From Kineosporia succinea (lineage in GTDB: Bacteria > Actinomycetota > Actinomycetes > Actinomycetales > Kineosporiaceae): a DNA stretch of 64,000 nucleotides. Below are positions 47,042 through 56,628 of this stretch, one piece after another; the first letter of the stretch is position 1, and each line of letters starts with the position of its first letter. The notes under the pieces are model-generated. The model searched no databases. It worked only from the letters and a program-made list of their open reading frames with translations, and was not told the DNA's origin. Location: assembly GCF_030811555.1 (NCBI RefSeq), contig NZ_JAUSQZ010000001.1:2415241-2479240 (forward strand), given 5' to 3'. The translations under genes were made by a program, and so were the position numbers.

Positions 47042-49453
47042 GTGCAAAGCGGGATCGCATATGCCGCAGGGCAACTCCTTGCTGTCGTCGCGCCGAGAAC
47101 TGTGCTCGTCGTCGACGCGCCGACGGACTGGTCTCTGGCCGGTCCGTTGTGGGAGCTGGCCCTCGACGACGCACCCGTCGACGAGATCCTCGACGTGCTG
47201 GTCCGGCGCGGTATCCGTACCGCCCCCAGCTTCGCGATCGTCCGGGTCGAGGTTGACGCGGTTCGCGCCCTCGTCCGGGGCAGCGTGCCGGTGTGCTTCG
47301 AGCGCGCCGGCGAACCGGTGCGCCTCGACGCCACCGGCGCCACCACCTGGCTGGAGGGCCTGATCTCGGGCGCCCGCCGGGTGCTCGTCGGCGACGTGGA
47401 GAGCAGCACCGAGCTGCCGTTCACCGTCTCCACCGGGGTCGTGCTGGTCTCCGGCCTGGCCCTGAACTGCACTCCGGTCGCATCCGACGCCGAGACCCCG
47501 GCCGTCGTCTCCGAGGCCCCCGCCGTCGCGGCCCTGCCGGCCGCACCCGAGGCCGCCGAGGAGCTCACGCCGGAGTCCGCTCCCCTGAGTCTCGCCGGTG
47601 CTCCCGGCGCCGAGCGGGTCGTCGACCTCACCGAGGGCGAGTCGCGCACCCCCGCGTACTCCGGTGCCCCCGGCATCGAGGCCCGCGAGGGCTGGTCGGC
47701 GCTGCCGTCCCGCACGGGCGGCACCGGTGGCTTCCCGCGTGAGGTCAACGGCCACGTGCCGTCGGTGCTCGACTCCCCGGCCTCCGGCACCCCGCAGCCG
47801 TCCTCCTCCGGTCCGGTCCCGGCGCCCTCGTCGTTCTTCGACTCGCGCTCCGGTTCCGACGACCCGGGCGAGCTGCACGACGTCGACGACCTCGCCGGCG
47901 GCTCGTCCGACGAGCGTCCCGACGACTCGCCGTCCGAGAACGACGGCGAGCAGGCCCGCTCGTTCGACTTCGACGACCTCCTCACCGACGACTCGGCGCA
48001 GGCCCCGGCCGAGCCCGAGCTCCCGGCCCTGCCGCAGCGCGACCCGGGCAGCAGCGACGTCCCCAGCCTCAACGGCCACGGCCCGGGGGTTCCGCCCAAG
48101 CCGCGTCCCGGTGGTGTGCCGGCCGGCTGGCCGCCGGTCTCCGACGAGCCGGAGCCGTTCACCGCGTTCCGGTCCGAGCCCTCGGCGCCGGATTCCTCGG
48201 CCCCGTGGGGCGCCCCGGCGTCCGACCTGTCGTCGAGCCCGTTCGGTGGCGACTCCTCGCCGAGCCCCTTCGGCGACCCCTCGCCCAGCCCGTTCGGCGC
48301 CGAACCGGCTCCCAGCGCCTTCGGTGCCGACCCGGCCCCGAGCGCGTTCTCCCCGGAGCCCGCGCCGGCGGCCGAGCAGTCGTCCGCCGCGCTCGGTGAC
48401 CTGCCGCTGCGGGTGCGTGGCCGGTCGCTGCGCCCCGAGCACCAGGTGCCCCCGTCGGCCCCGAACTCCCCGGTCAACGGCTCGCGCATGCTCGGCGACC
48501 AGTCCGACCGCGCCGGTCAGGGCGGTGGCTCGATCTTCGAGCCGCCGGTCGCCCCGCTCGAGGAGTCCGACTCCGAGGTCTCCCGGGTCGACCTGCCCCC
48601 GGCCTTCTTCCGCGGTTCCCGTAACCAGCCGGACGACGAGGTCGAGGCCCCGCAGGACGACCAGTCCGACGACTCGGGCTGGCAGAGCGGTCCGGACAAC
48701 GCCTGGGCCCCGCAGCAGCGTGGGTTCAACGACGACCAGGGCTACGACAACTCTGATGCGGGCTACAACGGCTCCGACAACGGGTACAACGGGGCTGACT
48801 CGGGTTTCAACGGCACCGACTCCGGCTTCGACAGCGGTGGCTTCAACGCCCAGCCGTCGGCCTTCGGAGCTCCGGCCATGCCCGACGCGTTCCGTCCCGA
48901 CACCGAGGGCAACGAGCACGCCGGCGACGAGATCGACGAGGTCTCCGACGACCAGCAGGACGGCGCCGAGGACATCGAGGGCCGCGAGCCCCCGCGTCTG
49001 CTCGGTGTCTGGTGCGACGCCGGGCACGTCACCTCGCCCGACCGCTCGGAGTGCCGGGTCTGTGGCCTCACGGTGCCGCCGCAGGCTCCGATCCTGGTCG
49101 CCCGCCCGCCGCTGGGTGTGCTGGTCTTCGACAACGGTGACCGGATCGAGCTCGACCGCCCGGTCGTTCTCGGCCGCGACCCGAAGGCCCAGTCCAACTC
49201 GGCCGACCCGGAGGCGCCGATCCTGCACGCCGTGGCGAGCTCGACCGGCCAGGTGTCCCGCACCCACGCCGAGATCCGGCCCTCGGGCTGGGACGTCCTG
49301 CTCACCGACCTGGGCGCGATGAACGGCACGGCGCTGACCCTGCCGGGTGAGTCGCCGCAGGCCATCGAGCCGGGTGTGCCCACCGCGATCACCCCGGGCT
49401 GCCGGGTCGACCTCGGTGGCGAGACCGGCTTCGTGTTCGAGGTCGAGGGCTGA
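47042..49453 (+). CDS. FHA-domain protein with long disordered middle and zinc ribbon
   Basis: An 803-residue protein in three parts. The N-terminal domain (about 1-140) is unrecognised: SGIAYAAGQLLAVVAPRTVLV. The disordered middle (about 150-650) has SPFG/SAFG repeats and a GYNGSDNGYNGADSGFNG-type repeat. The C-terminal part has a zinc-ribbon-like C-x3-H...C-x2-C (CDAGH, CRVCG, about 658-680). An FHA domain follows (about 700-803) with the phosphothreonine-binding residues GR, SRTH and NGT (VLGRDPK, VSRTHAE, GAMNGTA). It would bind Thr-phosphorylated partners of Ser/Thr kinases. The partner is unknown; nearby candidates are the pseudokinase, CwlM and MurJ. GTG 47042 is preceded by a strong GGGGAGGAG. 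Confidence 0.85.
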   Translation: MQSGIAYAAGQLLAVVAPRTVLVVDAPTDWSLAGPLWELALDDAPVDEILDVLVRRGIRTAPSFAIVRVEVDAVRALVRGSVPVCFERAGEPVRLDATGATTWLEGLISGARRVLVGDVESSTELPFTVSTGVVLVSGLALNCTPVASDAETPAVVSEAPAVAALPAAPEAAEELTPESAPLSLAGAPGAERVVDLTEGESRTPAYSGAPGIEAREGWSALPSRTGGTGGFPREVNGHVPSVLDSPASGTPQPSSSGPVPAPSSFFDSRSGSDDPGELHDVDDLAGGSSDERPDDSPSENDGEQARSFDFDDLLTDDSAQAPAEPELPALPQRDPGSSDVPSLNGHGPGVPPKPRPGGVPAGWPPVSDEPEPFTAFRSEPSAPDSSAPWGAPASDLSSSPFGGDSSPSPFGDPSPSPFGAEPAPSAFGADPAPSAFSPEPAPAAEQSSAALGDLPLRVRGRSLRPEHQVPPSAPNSPVNGSRMLGDQSDRAGQGGGSIFEPPVAPLEESDSEVSRVDLPPAFFRGSRNQPDDEVEAPQDDQSDDSGWQSGPDNAWAPQQRGFNDDQGYDNSDAGYNGSDNGYNGADSGFNGTDSGFDSGGFNAQPSAFGAPAMPDAFRPDTEGNEHAGDEIDEVSDDQQDGAEDIEGREPPRLLGVWCDAGHVTSPDRSECRVCGLTVPPQAPILVARPPLGVLVFDNGDRIELDRPVVLGRDPKAQSNSADPEAPILHAVASSTGQVSRTHAEIRPSGWDVLLTDLGAMNGTALTLPGESPQAIEPGVPTAITPGCRVDLGGETGFVFEVEG

Positions 49454-49457
49454 TCCC

Positions 49458-50867
49458 TCAGTCCGTCAGGTTCCGCTGAGCAGCGGGGGTCCGGTTCTCC
49501 GGGCCCCCGTTCTCGTTTTGCCCCACCGGCGAAGGGGATTCGGCCGGTGAAGAGGCTTCGGCCAGAGTCTGACGCTGCCGGTGCTCGCGGAACGTGTAGC
49601 CGATCCCGGCCACCGCGAACACCAGGGCCACGTCCATGAAAACCATGGGCGAGTAGCCGTCCTGGGGCAGCAACAGCACCGACAGGCCGGCCGCCGACAC
49701 CAGCGCGACGTTGAAAACCATGTCGTAGAAGCCGAACACGCGACCGCGGAACGAGTCGTCGACGTCGCCCTGCAGGATCGAGTCGACGCAGATCTTGATG
49801 CTCTGACCGGTCAGGCCGAACACGAACGAGCCGAACCAGAGCAGCCAGATACCGGCGTCGGTGACGAAACCGGCCTGCACCACGGCGGCGATGCCGAGGC
49901 AGATGCCGATCCAGCGCCAGGAGCCGATCCGGGTGGCCACGATCGGCGTGAGGAACGCGGCCACGGCCACCCCGAGACCCAGCGCCGCGACCGTGCGGGC
50001 CAGCAGGGCGACTCCGGCGTCGGGGTTGTCCGGGTCGCTGAAGTAGTTGCGGCACAGCAACATCACGGTGATCGTCATGATCCCGTAGCCGATCCGGTGC
50101 AGCCCGATCACGCCCAGTGCGTTGGCCACGGTACGGCGGCTGCGCACGTGCTCGGCGCCGGCTCGCAGGTCACGCAGCACGTCGCGGGCCACGCTGCCGA
50201 GCGAGCGCAGGTTGAGCGGTGCGCTCCGTTCCGGCCCGAGCAGGGTGCGGGGCATCCGCAGGGCGAGCAGCGAGGCGGTGGCGTAGCCGACGGCGGCCAC
50301 GCCGACCACGACGGCGTCCGTGGAGTCGCCCGCCCCGAGCAGGGTTCGCAGGCCGAAACCGACGGCGCCGCCGAGCATCGTGGCCACCGTGCCGCAGGTG
50401 GGGGAGACCGCGTTCGCCATCACCAGCTCGTGCCGGGGCACCACCTGCGGCAGGGAGGCGCCCAGCCCGGCCAGGAAGAACCGGTTCATCGACAGGCAGG
50501 CCAGGGCGGTGAGGTAGACCGGTGGGCCGACCCCGATCGTGAAGATCATCGTGGCCACCCCGAGCACCATGACCGAGCGGATCGCGTTGGCCAGCAACAG
50601 GATCTGGCGCCGTTGCCATACGTCGAGCAGAACGCCGGCGAACGGGCCGATCAGGGTGTACGGCACGACGGTCACCACGGCGGCGAGGGCCACGGCCGTC
50701 GGCGTGGTGGCGCGGTCGGTGGAGAAGAAGACGAGGCTGGCCAGCCCCACCTGGAAGGCGCCGTCGGACGCCTGGGACACCAGGCGCACGGAGAACAGTT
50801 TGCGGAAGCTCGCCCCGCGCAGGACGACCATCAGATCGGTGAGGAATGACCGCCTGTCTGCTGGCAC
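49458..50867 (-). CDS. MFS transporter
   Basis: Major facilitator superfamily protein of 469 residues with about 12 hydrophobic segments, starting FRKLFSVRLVSQASDGAFQVGL, with the loop GPFAGVLLDVWQRRQILL (a variant of the MFS motif A). The substrate is unknown; the sequence resembles the large group of putative drug exporters in actinobacteria. It converges with the FHA gene, 4 bp apart, with a shared hairpin inside its 3' end. Confidence 0.85.
   Translation of the reverse strand: MPADRRSFLTDLMVVLRGASFRKLFSVRLVSQASDGAFQVGLASLVFFSTDRATTPTAVALAAVVTVVPYTLIGPFAGVLLDVWQRRQILLLANAIRSVMVLGVATMIFTIGVGPPVYLTALACLSMNRFFLAGLGASLPQVVPRHELVMANAVSPTCGTVATMLGGAVGFGLRTLLGAGDSTDAVVVGVAAVGYATASLLALRMPRTLLGPERSAPLNLRSLGSVARDVLRDLRAGAEHVRSRRTVANALGVIGLHRIGYGIMTITVMLLCRNYFSDPDNPDAGVALLARTVAALGLGVAVAAFLTPIVATRIGSWRWIGICLGIAAVVQAGFVTDAGIWLLWFGSFVFGLTGQSIKICVDSILQGDVDDSFRGRVFGFYDMVFNVALVSAAGLSVLLLPQDGYSPMVFMDVALVFAVAGIGYTFREHRQRQTLAEASSPAESPSPVGQNENGGPENRTPAAQRNLTD
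49484..49509. terminator. hairpin shared by the FHA and MFS genes
   Basis: An 11-bp stem with one G-T wobble (49484-49494 with 49499-49509, CGGGGGTCCGG/CCGGGCCCCCG) has a 4-nt loop. It lies in the 3' coding end of the MFS gene and just past the FHA stop. Confidence 0.6.
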
Positions 50868-51044
50868 CCGACCAACAGTAAGCCTGTCACCGCGCGGTGA
50901 CGCTTTGGAACGCCGGACGGTGTGCGGCGGTTTCCTTCAGACGTCCATCGGCAGGTGGGCTTCGTGACCAACTCGACCGCCGCGTCCATCATCATGCCGG
51001 AGTTCGGGTGAGATGTGACGACCGCAAGCACTAGCGTGTAACCG

Positions 51045-51419
51045 ATGGGGATCTTGACGGACTATCTCGCCTTCCTCGGCATCGTGATCGTGGTCGGCAT
51101 GCCGCTGACGTTCTTCCTCGCGGTGTCCGGAGGCCTGCTGTGGGGCCTGATGCACCGGTTGCCGGGCTGGTTCTTCCCCGTCGCGCTGGTGGTCTGCGCG
51201 GTGATCTTCACGGTGGTGCTGACCGCCTCCGGGCGGGCCGTCGAAGACGAGATGCTCGCGGTGCTCACCGAGCTCGTCACGCTCAACCTGGTGATCGCGG
51301 TGCCGGCGCTGCTGGTGGGCTGGGGCCTGTGGTGGTATCGCCGCTCGACCAAGCGCAGGGCCGCCCGGGCCCGCAAAACCCGGAAGCCGGACAGCGTTTC
51401 CGCTGCCCGGCTTCCGTAG
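51045..51419 (+). CDS. small integral membrane protein, unknown function
   Basis: A 124-residue hydrophobic protein with three likely membrane helices: FLGIVIVVGMPLTFFLAVSG, WFFPVALVVCAVIFTVVL and LNLVIAVPALLVGWGLWW. A basic tail (RRSTKRRAARARKTRKP) is probably cytoplasmic. No family recognised. The upstream 177 bp, shared with the divergent MFS gene, hold no clear promoter. Its 3' end overlaps a hairpin that also serves ino1. Confidence 0.7.
   Translation: MGILTDYLAFLGIVIVVGMPLTFFLAVSGGLLWGLMHRLPGWFFPVALVVCAVIFTVVLTASGRAVEDEMLAVLTELVTLNLVIAVPALLVGWGLWWYRRSTKRRAARARKTRKPDSVSAARLP
51381..51416. terminator. convergent terminator between the small membrane gene and ino1
   Basis: A 16-bp stem with one mismatch (51381-51396 and 51401-51416, arms starting CGGAAGCCGG) has a TTTC loop. 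It overlaps the last codons of the small gene and lies 18 bp from the ino1 stop. Confidence 0.7.
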
Positions 51420-51433
51420 GTGACGCCTGAGGA

Positions 51434-52507
51434 TCAGGCCTCGCCGCGGATGAACTTCTCCACGTCTTCCTTGGCCTGACGGTCTTCGACCTGCACCGGC
51501 GGGGACTTCATGAAGTAGGCCGAGGCCGAGACGACGGGGCCGCCCACGCCGCGGTCCTTGGCGATCTTGGCGGCGCGCAGGGCGTCGATGATCACACCGG
51601 CCGAGTTCGGGGAGTCCCAGACCTCGAGCTTGTACTCCAGGTTCAGCGGGACGTTGCCGAACGCGCGGCCCTCGAGGCGCACGTACGCCCACTTGCGGTC
51701 GTCGAGCCACTGCACGTAGTCGCTCGGGCCGATGTGCACGTTGCGGGCGCCGAGGTCGTGCTCGATGTTGCTGGTGACGGCCTGCGTCTTGGAGATCTTC
51801 TTCGACTCGAGACGGTCGCGCTCGAGCATGTTCTTGAAGTCCATGTTGCCGCCGACGTTCAGCTGGTAGGTGCGGTCGAGCACCACGCCACGGTCTTCGA
51901 ACAGCTTCGCCATCACGCGGTGCGTGATGGTGGCGCCGACCTGGCTCTTGATGTCGTCACCGACGATCGGCACGCCGGCGTCGATGAACTTCTGCGCCCA
52001 CTCCGGGTCGGAGGCGATGAACACCGGCAGGGCGTTGACGAACGCCACGCCCGCGTCGATGGAGGCCTGCGCGTAGAACTTGTCAGCGTCTTCCGAGCCC
52101 ACCGGCAGGTAGCTGACCAGGACGTCGACCTTGCGCTCCTTGAGCACCTGGACGATGTCGACCGGGGCCTCGGAGGACTCCTCGATCGTCTCGCGGTAGT
52201 ACTTGCCCAGACCGTCGAGCGTGTGGCCACGCTGCACGGTGACGCCGGTCGGCGGCACGTCGGCGATCTTGATGGTGTTGTTCTCGCTCGAGTTGATCGC
52301 ATCCGCGAGGTCGAAACCGACCTTCTTGGCGTCCACGTCGAAGGCGGCGACGAACTCGATGTCGCGCACGTGGTAGTCGCCGAACTGGACGTGCATCAGG
52401 CCGGGGACGGTGCCCTGCGGGTCAGCGTCGGCGTAGAAGTGGACGCCCTGCACCAGCGAGGACGCGCAGTTACCGACACCGACGATGGCAACGCGGATGG
52501 AACCCAT
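51434..52507 (-). CDS. ino1: inositol-3-phosphate synthase (actinobacterial type)
   Basis: NAD-dependent synthase that converts glucose-6-phosphate to inositol-1-phosphate, the first step to phosphatidylinositol lipids and mycothiol. The 357-residue product begins [20 protein letters not shown] (Rossmann fold) and has [39 protein letters not shown] and [13 protein letters not shown], typical of the family. It lies 62 bp downstream of a padR-type regulator gene in the same direction, so they probably form one unit. Mycothiol synthesis links it functionally to thiol redox genes in this window. Confidence 0.93.
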   Translation of the reverse strand: MGSIRVAIVGVGNCASSLVQGVHFYADADPQGTVPGLMHVQFGDYHVRDIEFVAAFDVDAKKVGFDLADAINSSENNTIKIADVPPTGVTVQRGHTLDGLGKYYRETIEESSEAPVDIVQVLKERKVDVLVSYLPVGSEDADKFYAQASIDAGVAFVNALPVFIASDPEWAQKFIDAGVPIVGDDIKSQVGATITHRVMAKLFEDRGVVLDRTYQLNVGGNMDFKNMLERDRLESKKISKTQAVTSNIEHDLGARNVHIGPSDYVQWLDDRKWAYVRLEGRAFGNVPLNLEYKLEVWDSPNSAGVIIDALRAAKIAKDRGVGGPVVSASAYFMKSPPVQVEDRQAKEDVEKFIRGEA

Positions 52508-52569
52508 GCGTTTCTCCTAATAATTTCTAGCGGGATCGTGATCGAGGACCGGGTGCCGGGGCTGGGTGG

Positions 52570-53157
52570 CTACCGGGCCTCGTCGTCTGGGGGGTGGGTC
52601 ATGTTGCTCGCCCGTTCGGTGTCGATGAGCTCCGAGAGCCATCGCACCTCGCGGTCCACGGACTCCAGGCCGTGCCGCTGCAGTTCGAGCGTGTACTGCT
52701 CGGCGCGTTCCCGGCTGCGGTGCATCGACTGCCGGTAGCCCTCGCGCCGTTCTTCGAGGCGCGTGCGCCTGCCCTCCAGGATCTGCAGCCGGGTGACGGC
52801 GTCGGTCCTGGCGAAGAACGCGAAGTGGACGTCGAACCGCTCGTCCTCCCAGGCCGCGGGTCCCGGGTGGGAGACGAGCGACTGGAAGTGCTCCTTGCCC
52901 TCGGCCGTCAGCTCGTAGACGATCCGGGCACGTCGGCCGCCCAGAGGGGCAGTCGTGTCGGATCCACCGGGGGCCGCCTCACGGATCCAGCCCGAGGCCA
53001 GGAGCGACTTCAGGCACGGGTACAACGTGCCGTAGGAGAGCGCCCGGAACGGGCCGAGCAGGGCGTTGAGCCGTTTGCGCAGCTCGTAACCGTGGAGGCC
53101 GGACTCCTGCAGCAGGCCGAGGACGGCCAGCTCGAGAACGTCGCTGCGACGGCCCAT
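52570..53157 (-). CDS. PadR-family transcriptional regulator
   Basis: A 195-residue PadR: a winged-helix domain (about 1-90, VLELAVLGLLQESGLHGYEL, then ALSYGTLYPCLKSLLASGW) and a C-terminal helical dimerisation domain (about 110-190, TRLQILEGRRTRLEERR). Such a gene is found just upstream of ino1 in many actinobacteria, so it probably controls ino1. Inverted repeats lie upstream of its start and may be its operator. Confidence 0.88.
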   Translation of the reverse strand: MGRRSDVLELAVLGLLQESGLHGYELRKRLNALLGPFRALSYGTLYPCLKSLLASGWIREAAPGGSDTTAPLGGRRARIVYELTAEGKEHFQSLVSHPGPAAWEDERFDVHFAFFARTDAVTRLQILEGRRTRLEERREGYRQSMHRSRERAEQYTLELQRHGLESVDREVRWLSELIDTERASNMTHPPDDEAR

Positions 53158-53236
53158 GCCGGTACCTCCACTTCCTGCTGCCTCGTGCTTCGTCCGGGAT
53201 CAGAGCGGGACCCGGATGTAGCCACCGATGCCGCGT

Positions 53237-53264
53237 TACATCGAGGCAATGTATCGGAGCGATA
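53237..53264. promoter_or_regulatory. possible PadR operator
   Basis: Two overlapping inverted repeats lie 80-107 bp upstream of padR: TACAT-N7-ATGTA (53237-53253) and TATC-N5-GATA (53252-53264). PadR-like sites commonly have ACAT/ATGT half-sites. The rest of the 360-bp gap to the divergent PBP gene shows no further sign. Confidence 0.4.
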
Positions 53265-53517
53265 TATCCGAGCTTCGAGTCCGACCATACGACGCCGTGA
53301 ATCGCAGGACAAGACCGGGTGGCTCACAGTCGACGCGCACGCGGGCAGCAGGTAGCTGACTGTTAAGTCCTCTTCTGCGCGCCGTGACGCACAGCGAAAA
53401 CCCCTAGGCTCGCTACCGGCGGATTTGGGAAGAACAGGGGCGCCGCCGCACACTGGTCCGATCCGTCAACCGGACGAATGCCTCAGGGCGCACGGAAACT
53501 GGAGGGCATCGGCCATC

Positions 53518-56500
53518 GTGGAACGTCCTTCTGGTCCATCCCGTCGCCGCCCCGGCGGTCCCGACGGCGAAGCCGGCGGTCGTGACGGCCTGGGTGGCCG
53601 TCGTCTCGACGCACAGCAGCAGCAACAGCAGCAGGGCGGCCAGTCCGGAGTTCCCGGCGGGCAGCGCGCCAACGCGCAGCCCGGTCTGGGTGGGCGCCGC
53701 CTCAACGCGCAGGGTCAGCCCCGTCAGGGGCTGGGTGGGCACCGCAACAGTGCTCCCGGCAATGCCCCGGCCGATCCCGGCCCTTCCCGGCAGCGTCCGT
53801 CGCGCCCGGACTCGCCCCGGCGGTCCCAGCAGCCGCCCCGGGAGCCGCAGCAGCCGCCGCAGGCCCCTCGTGAGTCCCGGCAGGCCCCTCGGGAGCCCCG
53901 GCCGTCGAGGCAGGACCCGTCCCGTCAGTCCCGGCGGCCGGACGCGCCCCCGCAGCCGCCGCGCGAGCGTCCCCGCGCGAACCGGTCCGAGCGGTCCGAG
54001 CCGGGCTACCCCGACGCTCGCCAGGCACCGCCCAGCCCCTACCAGGGCAACCCGTACCCGGCTGACGAGCGCTCGTCGATGCCCCCGGCGTCCCAGCCGC
54101 GGGAGCTTCGCGAACGGGCCCGTTCCCGACCCCCCGAACGGCCCATGGCCCGTCCGGTAGCTCCCGGTTCCGACCCGTACAACCCCAGCTCACGGGGTGG
54201 TGACGGGGAGGATCGCACCGCTGTCTTCGGCGCGTCGCCGTACGACGAACTGGGCCGTGAGGCACAGTCGCCCGACGGGATGTCAGGAGGCAGGCGGGCT
54301 CAGAACCGCCTGCGGGACAGCCGCGCCGGTCGCATGCTCGCCAACACCGGCGCGCTGAGCCTGTTCGGCGGCGCAGAGGACGAGGAACTGGACAGCAGAA
54401 CGGCACGCGCCCGCGGCGCCCGCGCACCCGGCGGGCGGGGCGGCGGCGCAGGCCTGCCTCCGCAGGGGTACCACCGCTACGTGAACTACCCGCGCTGGGG
54501 CAGGACCGGCCTCAAGCGCTGGCTTCCCTCGTGGAAGCTCGTGACCGGCATCTTCGCCTTCTTCACGATCATGGCCTTCGGCGTCGTGTTCTGGTTCTAC
54601 AACTCGGTGGCCATCCCCAAGCAGGACCCGGAGATGCTGGCGCAGACCACCACGGTCTACTACGCCGACGGCAAGACCGAGATGGGCCGGCTGTCGGTGC
54701 AGAACCGGCAGAACGTGGACCTCGCGCAGGTTCCCAAGGAGGTCCAGGACGCGGTGGTCGCGGCCGAGGACAAGACCTTCTGGTCGAACAGTGGCGTCAA
54801 CCCCACCTCGATCGCGCGTGCCCTCGTCGCCACCGTCAAGGGCGGCAACCAGCAGGGTGGCTCGACGATCAGCCAGCAGTACGTGAAGAACGTCTACAAC
54901 CAGCGCGAGCTGTCGTACAAGCGCAAGCTCAACGAGGCCGTGCTGGCCATCAAGATCAACCAGACGCTCGAGAAGGAAGAGATCTTCGAGCGCTACCTGA
55001 ACACGATCTACTGGGGCCGCGGCGCCTGGGGGATCCAGGCCGCGTCGAAGGCCTACTTCAACAAGGACGTCGAGAAGCTCACCCCGACCCAGGGTGCCTT
55101 CCTGGCCGGCATCATCAACGCCCCGGAGGCGGCCGACCCGCGCGACGAAGACCCGACCCGCAAGGAGCGCGCCGAGCGCCGCTGGGGCGTGGTGGCCGAC
55201 GCGATGGTCGAGAACGGCACGATCACCGCCGACGAGCGGGCGAAGATGAAGTTCCCGAACGTGATCAAGGAGAAGACCAGCACCTCCACCACCGGGCAGA
55301 CCGCCTACCTGATGGAGATGGTGAAGGAAGAGGCCGAGGACGCCGGCATCGCCGAGGACGACCTCACCACCGGCGGCTACAAGATCACCACGACCTTCAA
55401 CAAGCGGCTGGTCGAGGCGGGTGACAAGGCCGTCAAGAAGTGGACCAAGGGTGCGCCCAAGGGTCTGCGGGTCGGCATGGCCTCGGTCAACCCCAGCACC
55501 GGCGGCGTGCTCGCCATCTACGGCGGCACCGGCATCGACAAGCAGCTGAACCAGGCCACGAAGGACCGCGCCCAGGGCGCCTCCACCTTCAAGCCGTTCA
55601 CCCTGATCGCGGCCCTCGAAGACGGCGTCAGCCTGGACTCGTACTACGACGGCAACAGCCCTCGCGTGATCCGTGAGGGCACCAAGCAGATCAAGAACGA
55701 CAGCGACACCAGCTACGGCTGGATCAACCTGATCAAGGCCACGGCGAGCTCGGTCAACACCGTGTACGTCGACCTGAACAACCGGATCGGCCCGGAGAAG
55801 ACCAAGGACGCGGCGATCGCCGCCGGTATCCCGAAGAACACCCCTGACCTCGGCTCGAACCTGGTCAACGTGCTCGGTACCGCCAGCGTGCACCCGATCG
55901 ACCTGGCCACCGCCTACGCCACCTTCGCCGCCCAGGGCGTGCACCGCCCCTGGCACGTGATCAACTCGATCACCGCGGTCGAGGGCGACCGGCCGGTCTA
56001 CGACGTCCCGGAGAAAGACACCAAGGGCACGCGGGTCTTCGACAAGGACGCGGTCTCCGACCTCACCTACGCCATGCAGGCCGTGGTCAAGGAGGGGTCC
56101 GGCAAGTACGCGCAGGTGTTGAACCGTCCCATCGCCGGCAAGACCGGTACCTCGACGGCCAGCAAGTCCGCCTGGTTCGCGGGCTTCACCCCGCAGGTGG
56201 CCACCGTGGTCGGCCTGCACCAGGTGGGCAAGGACGGCCAGAGCCTGGTCACCCTCGAGGGCTGGGGTGAATTCCAGAGCGGCATCTACGGTGGTTCCTA
56301 CCCGGTGCGGATCTGGACCGATTACATGGCGGCCGCACTCGAGGGCAAGGACGTCGTCGACTTCCCGGAGCCGGTGCACGGCGGCACGGTCGCCAACGCC
56401 TCACCGACCCCCGAGGTGTCCCTGGAGCCCTCGCCGTCGATCAGCCCGTCGGTGGAGCCCTCGGAGCGGCCGACGATGCCGACGCAGCCGACCTTCACGC

Positions 56501-56628
56501 AGCAGCCGACGCAGGCGCCGACCCAGCAGCCGACCCAGTCGCCGGAACCGACCGTCAGCGAGACCCCGGAACCCGATTTCACCTTCCCGGGGCAGGGCGA
56601 CGATGACGACGACAACGGCTTCCCGTGA
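53518..56628 (+). CDS. bifunctional class A penicillin-binding protein
   Basis: Class A PBP that polymerises and cross-links peptidoglycan. A disordered, Arg/Gln/Pro-rich cytoplasmic region (about 1-335) begins with three related words, GLGGRRLDAQ, GLGGRRLNAQ and GLGGHRNSAP. One membrane helix follows (about 341-363), then a GT51 glycosyltransferase with EDKTFW (about 418) and GGSTISQQYVKN (about 447). The transpeptidase has STFK (about 689), the SSVN motif (about 745) and KTGTS (about 873). A Pro/Thr/Ser-rich tail ends FPGQGDDDDDNGFP. GTG 53518 is taken as start, with GGAGGG upstream. At 1036 residues it is longer than most. It overlaps the next gene by 4 nt. Confidence 0.92.
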   Translation: MERPSGPSRRRPGGPDGEAGGRDGLGGRRLDAQQQQQQQGGQSGVPGGQRANAQPGLGGRRLNAQGQPRQGLGGHRNSAPGNAPADPGPSRQRPSRPDSPRRSQQPPREPQQPPQAPRESRQAPREPRPSRQDPSRQSRRPDAPPQPPRERPRANRSERSEPGYPDARQAPPSPYQGNPYPADERSSMPPASQPRELRERARSRPPERPMARPVAPGSDPYNPSSRGGDGEDRTAVFGASPYDELGREAQSPDGMSGGRRAQNRLRDSRAGRMLANTGALSLFGGAEDEELDSRTARARGARAPGGRGGGAGLPPQGYHRYVNYPRWGRTGLKRWLPSWKLVTGIFAFFTIMAFGVVFWFYNSVAIPKQDPEMLAQTTTVYYADGKTEMGRLSVQNRQNVDLAQVPKEVQDAVVAAEDKTFWSNSGVNPTSIARALVATVKGGNQQGGSTISQQYVKNVYNQRELSYKRKLNEAVLAIKINQTLEKEEIFERYLNTIYWGRGAWGIQAASKAYFNKDVEKLTPTQGAFLAGIINAPEAADPRDEDPTRKERAERRWGVVADAMVENGTITADERAKMKFPNVIKEKTSTSTTGQTAYLMEMVKEEAEDAGIAEDDLTTGGYKITTTFNKRLVEAGDKAVKKWTKGAPKGLRVGMASVNPSTGGVLAIYGGTGIDKQLNQATKDRAQGASTFKPFTLIAALEDGVSLDSYYDGNSPRVIREGTKQIKNDSDTSYGWINLIKATASSVNTVYVDLNNRIGPEKTKDAAIAAGIPKNTPDLGSNLVNVLGTASVHPIDLATAYATFAAQGVHRPWHVINSITAVEGDRPVYDVPEKDTKGTRVFDKDAVSDLTYAMQAVVKEGSGKYAQVLNRPIAGKTGTSTASKSAWFAGFTPQVATVVGLHQVGKDGQSLVTLEGWGEFQSGIYGGSYPVRIWTDYMAAALEGKDVVDFPEPVHGGTVANASPTPEVSLEPSPSISPSVEPSERPTMPTQPTFTQQPTQAPTQQPTQSPEPTVSETPEPDFTFPGQGDDDDDNGFP

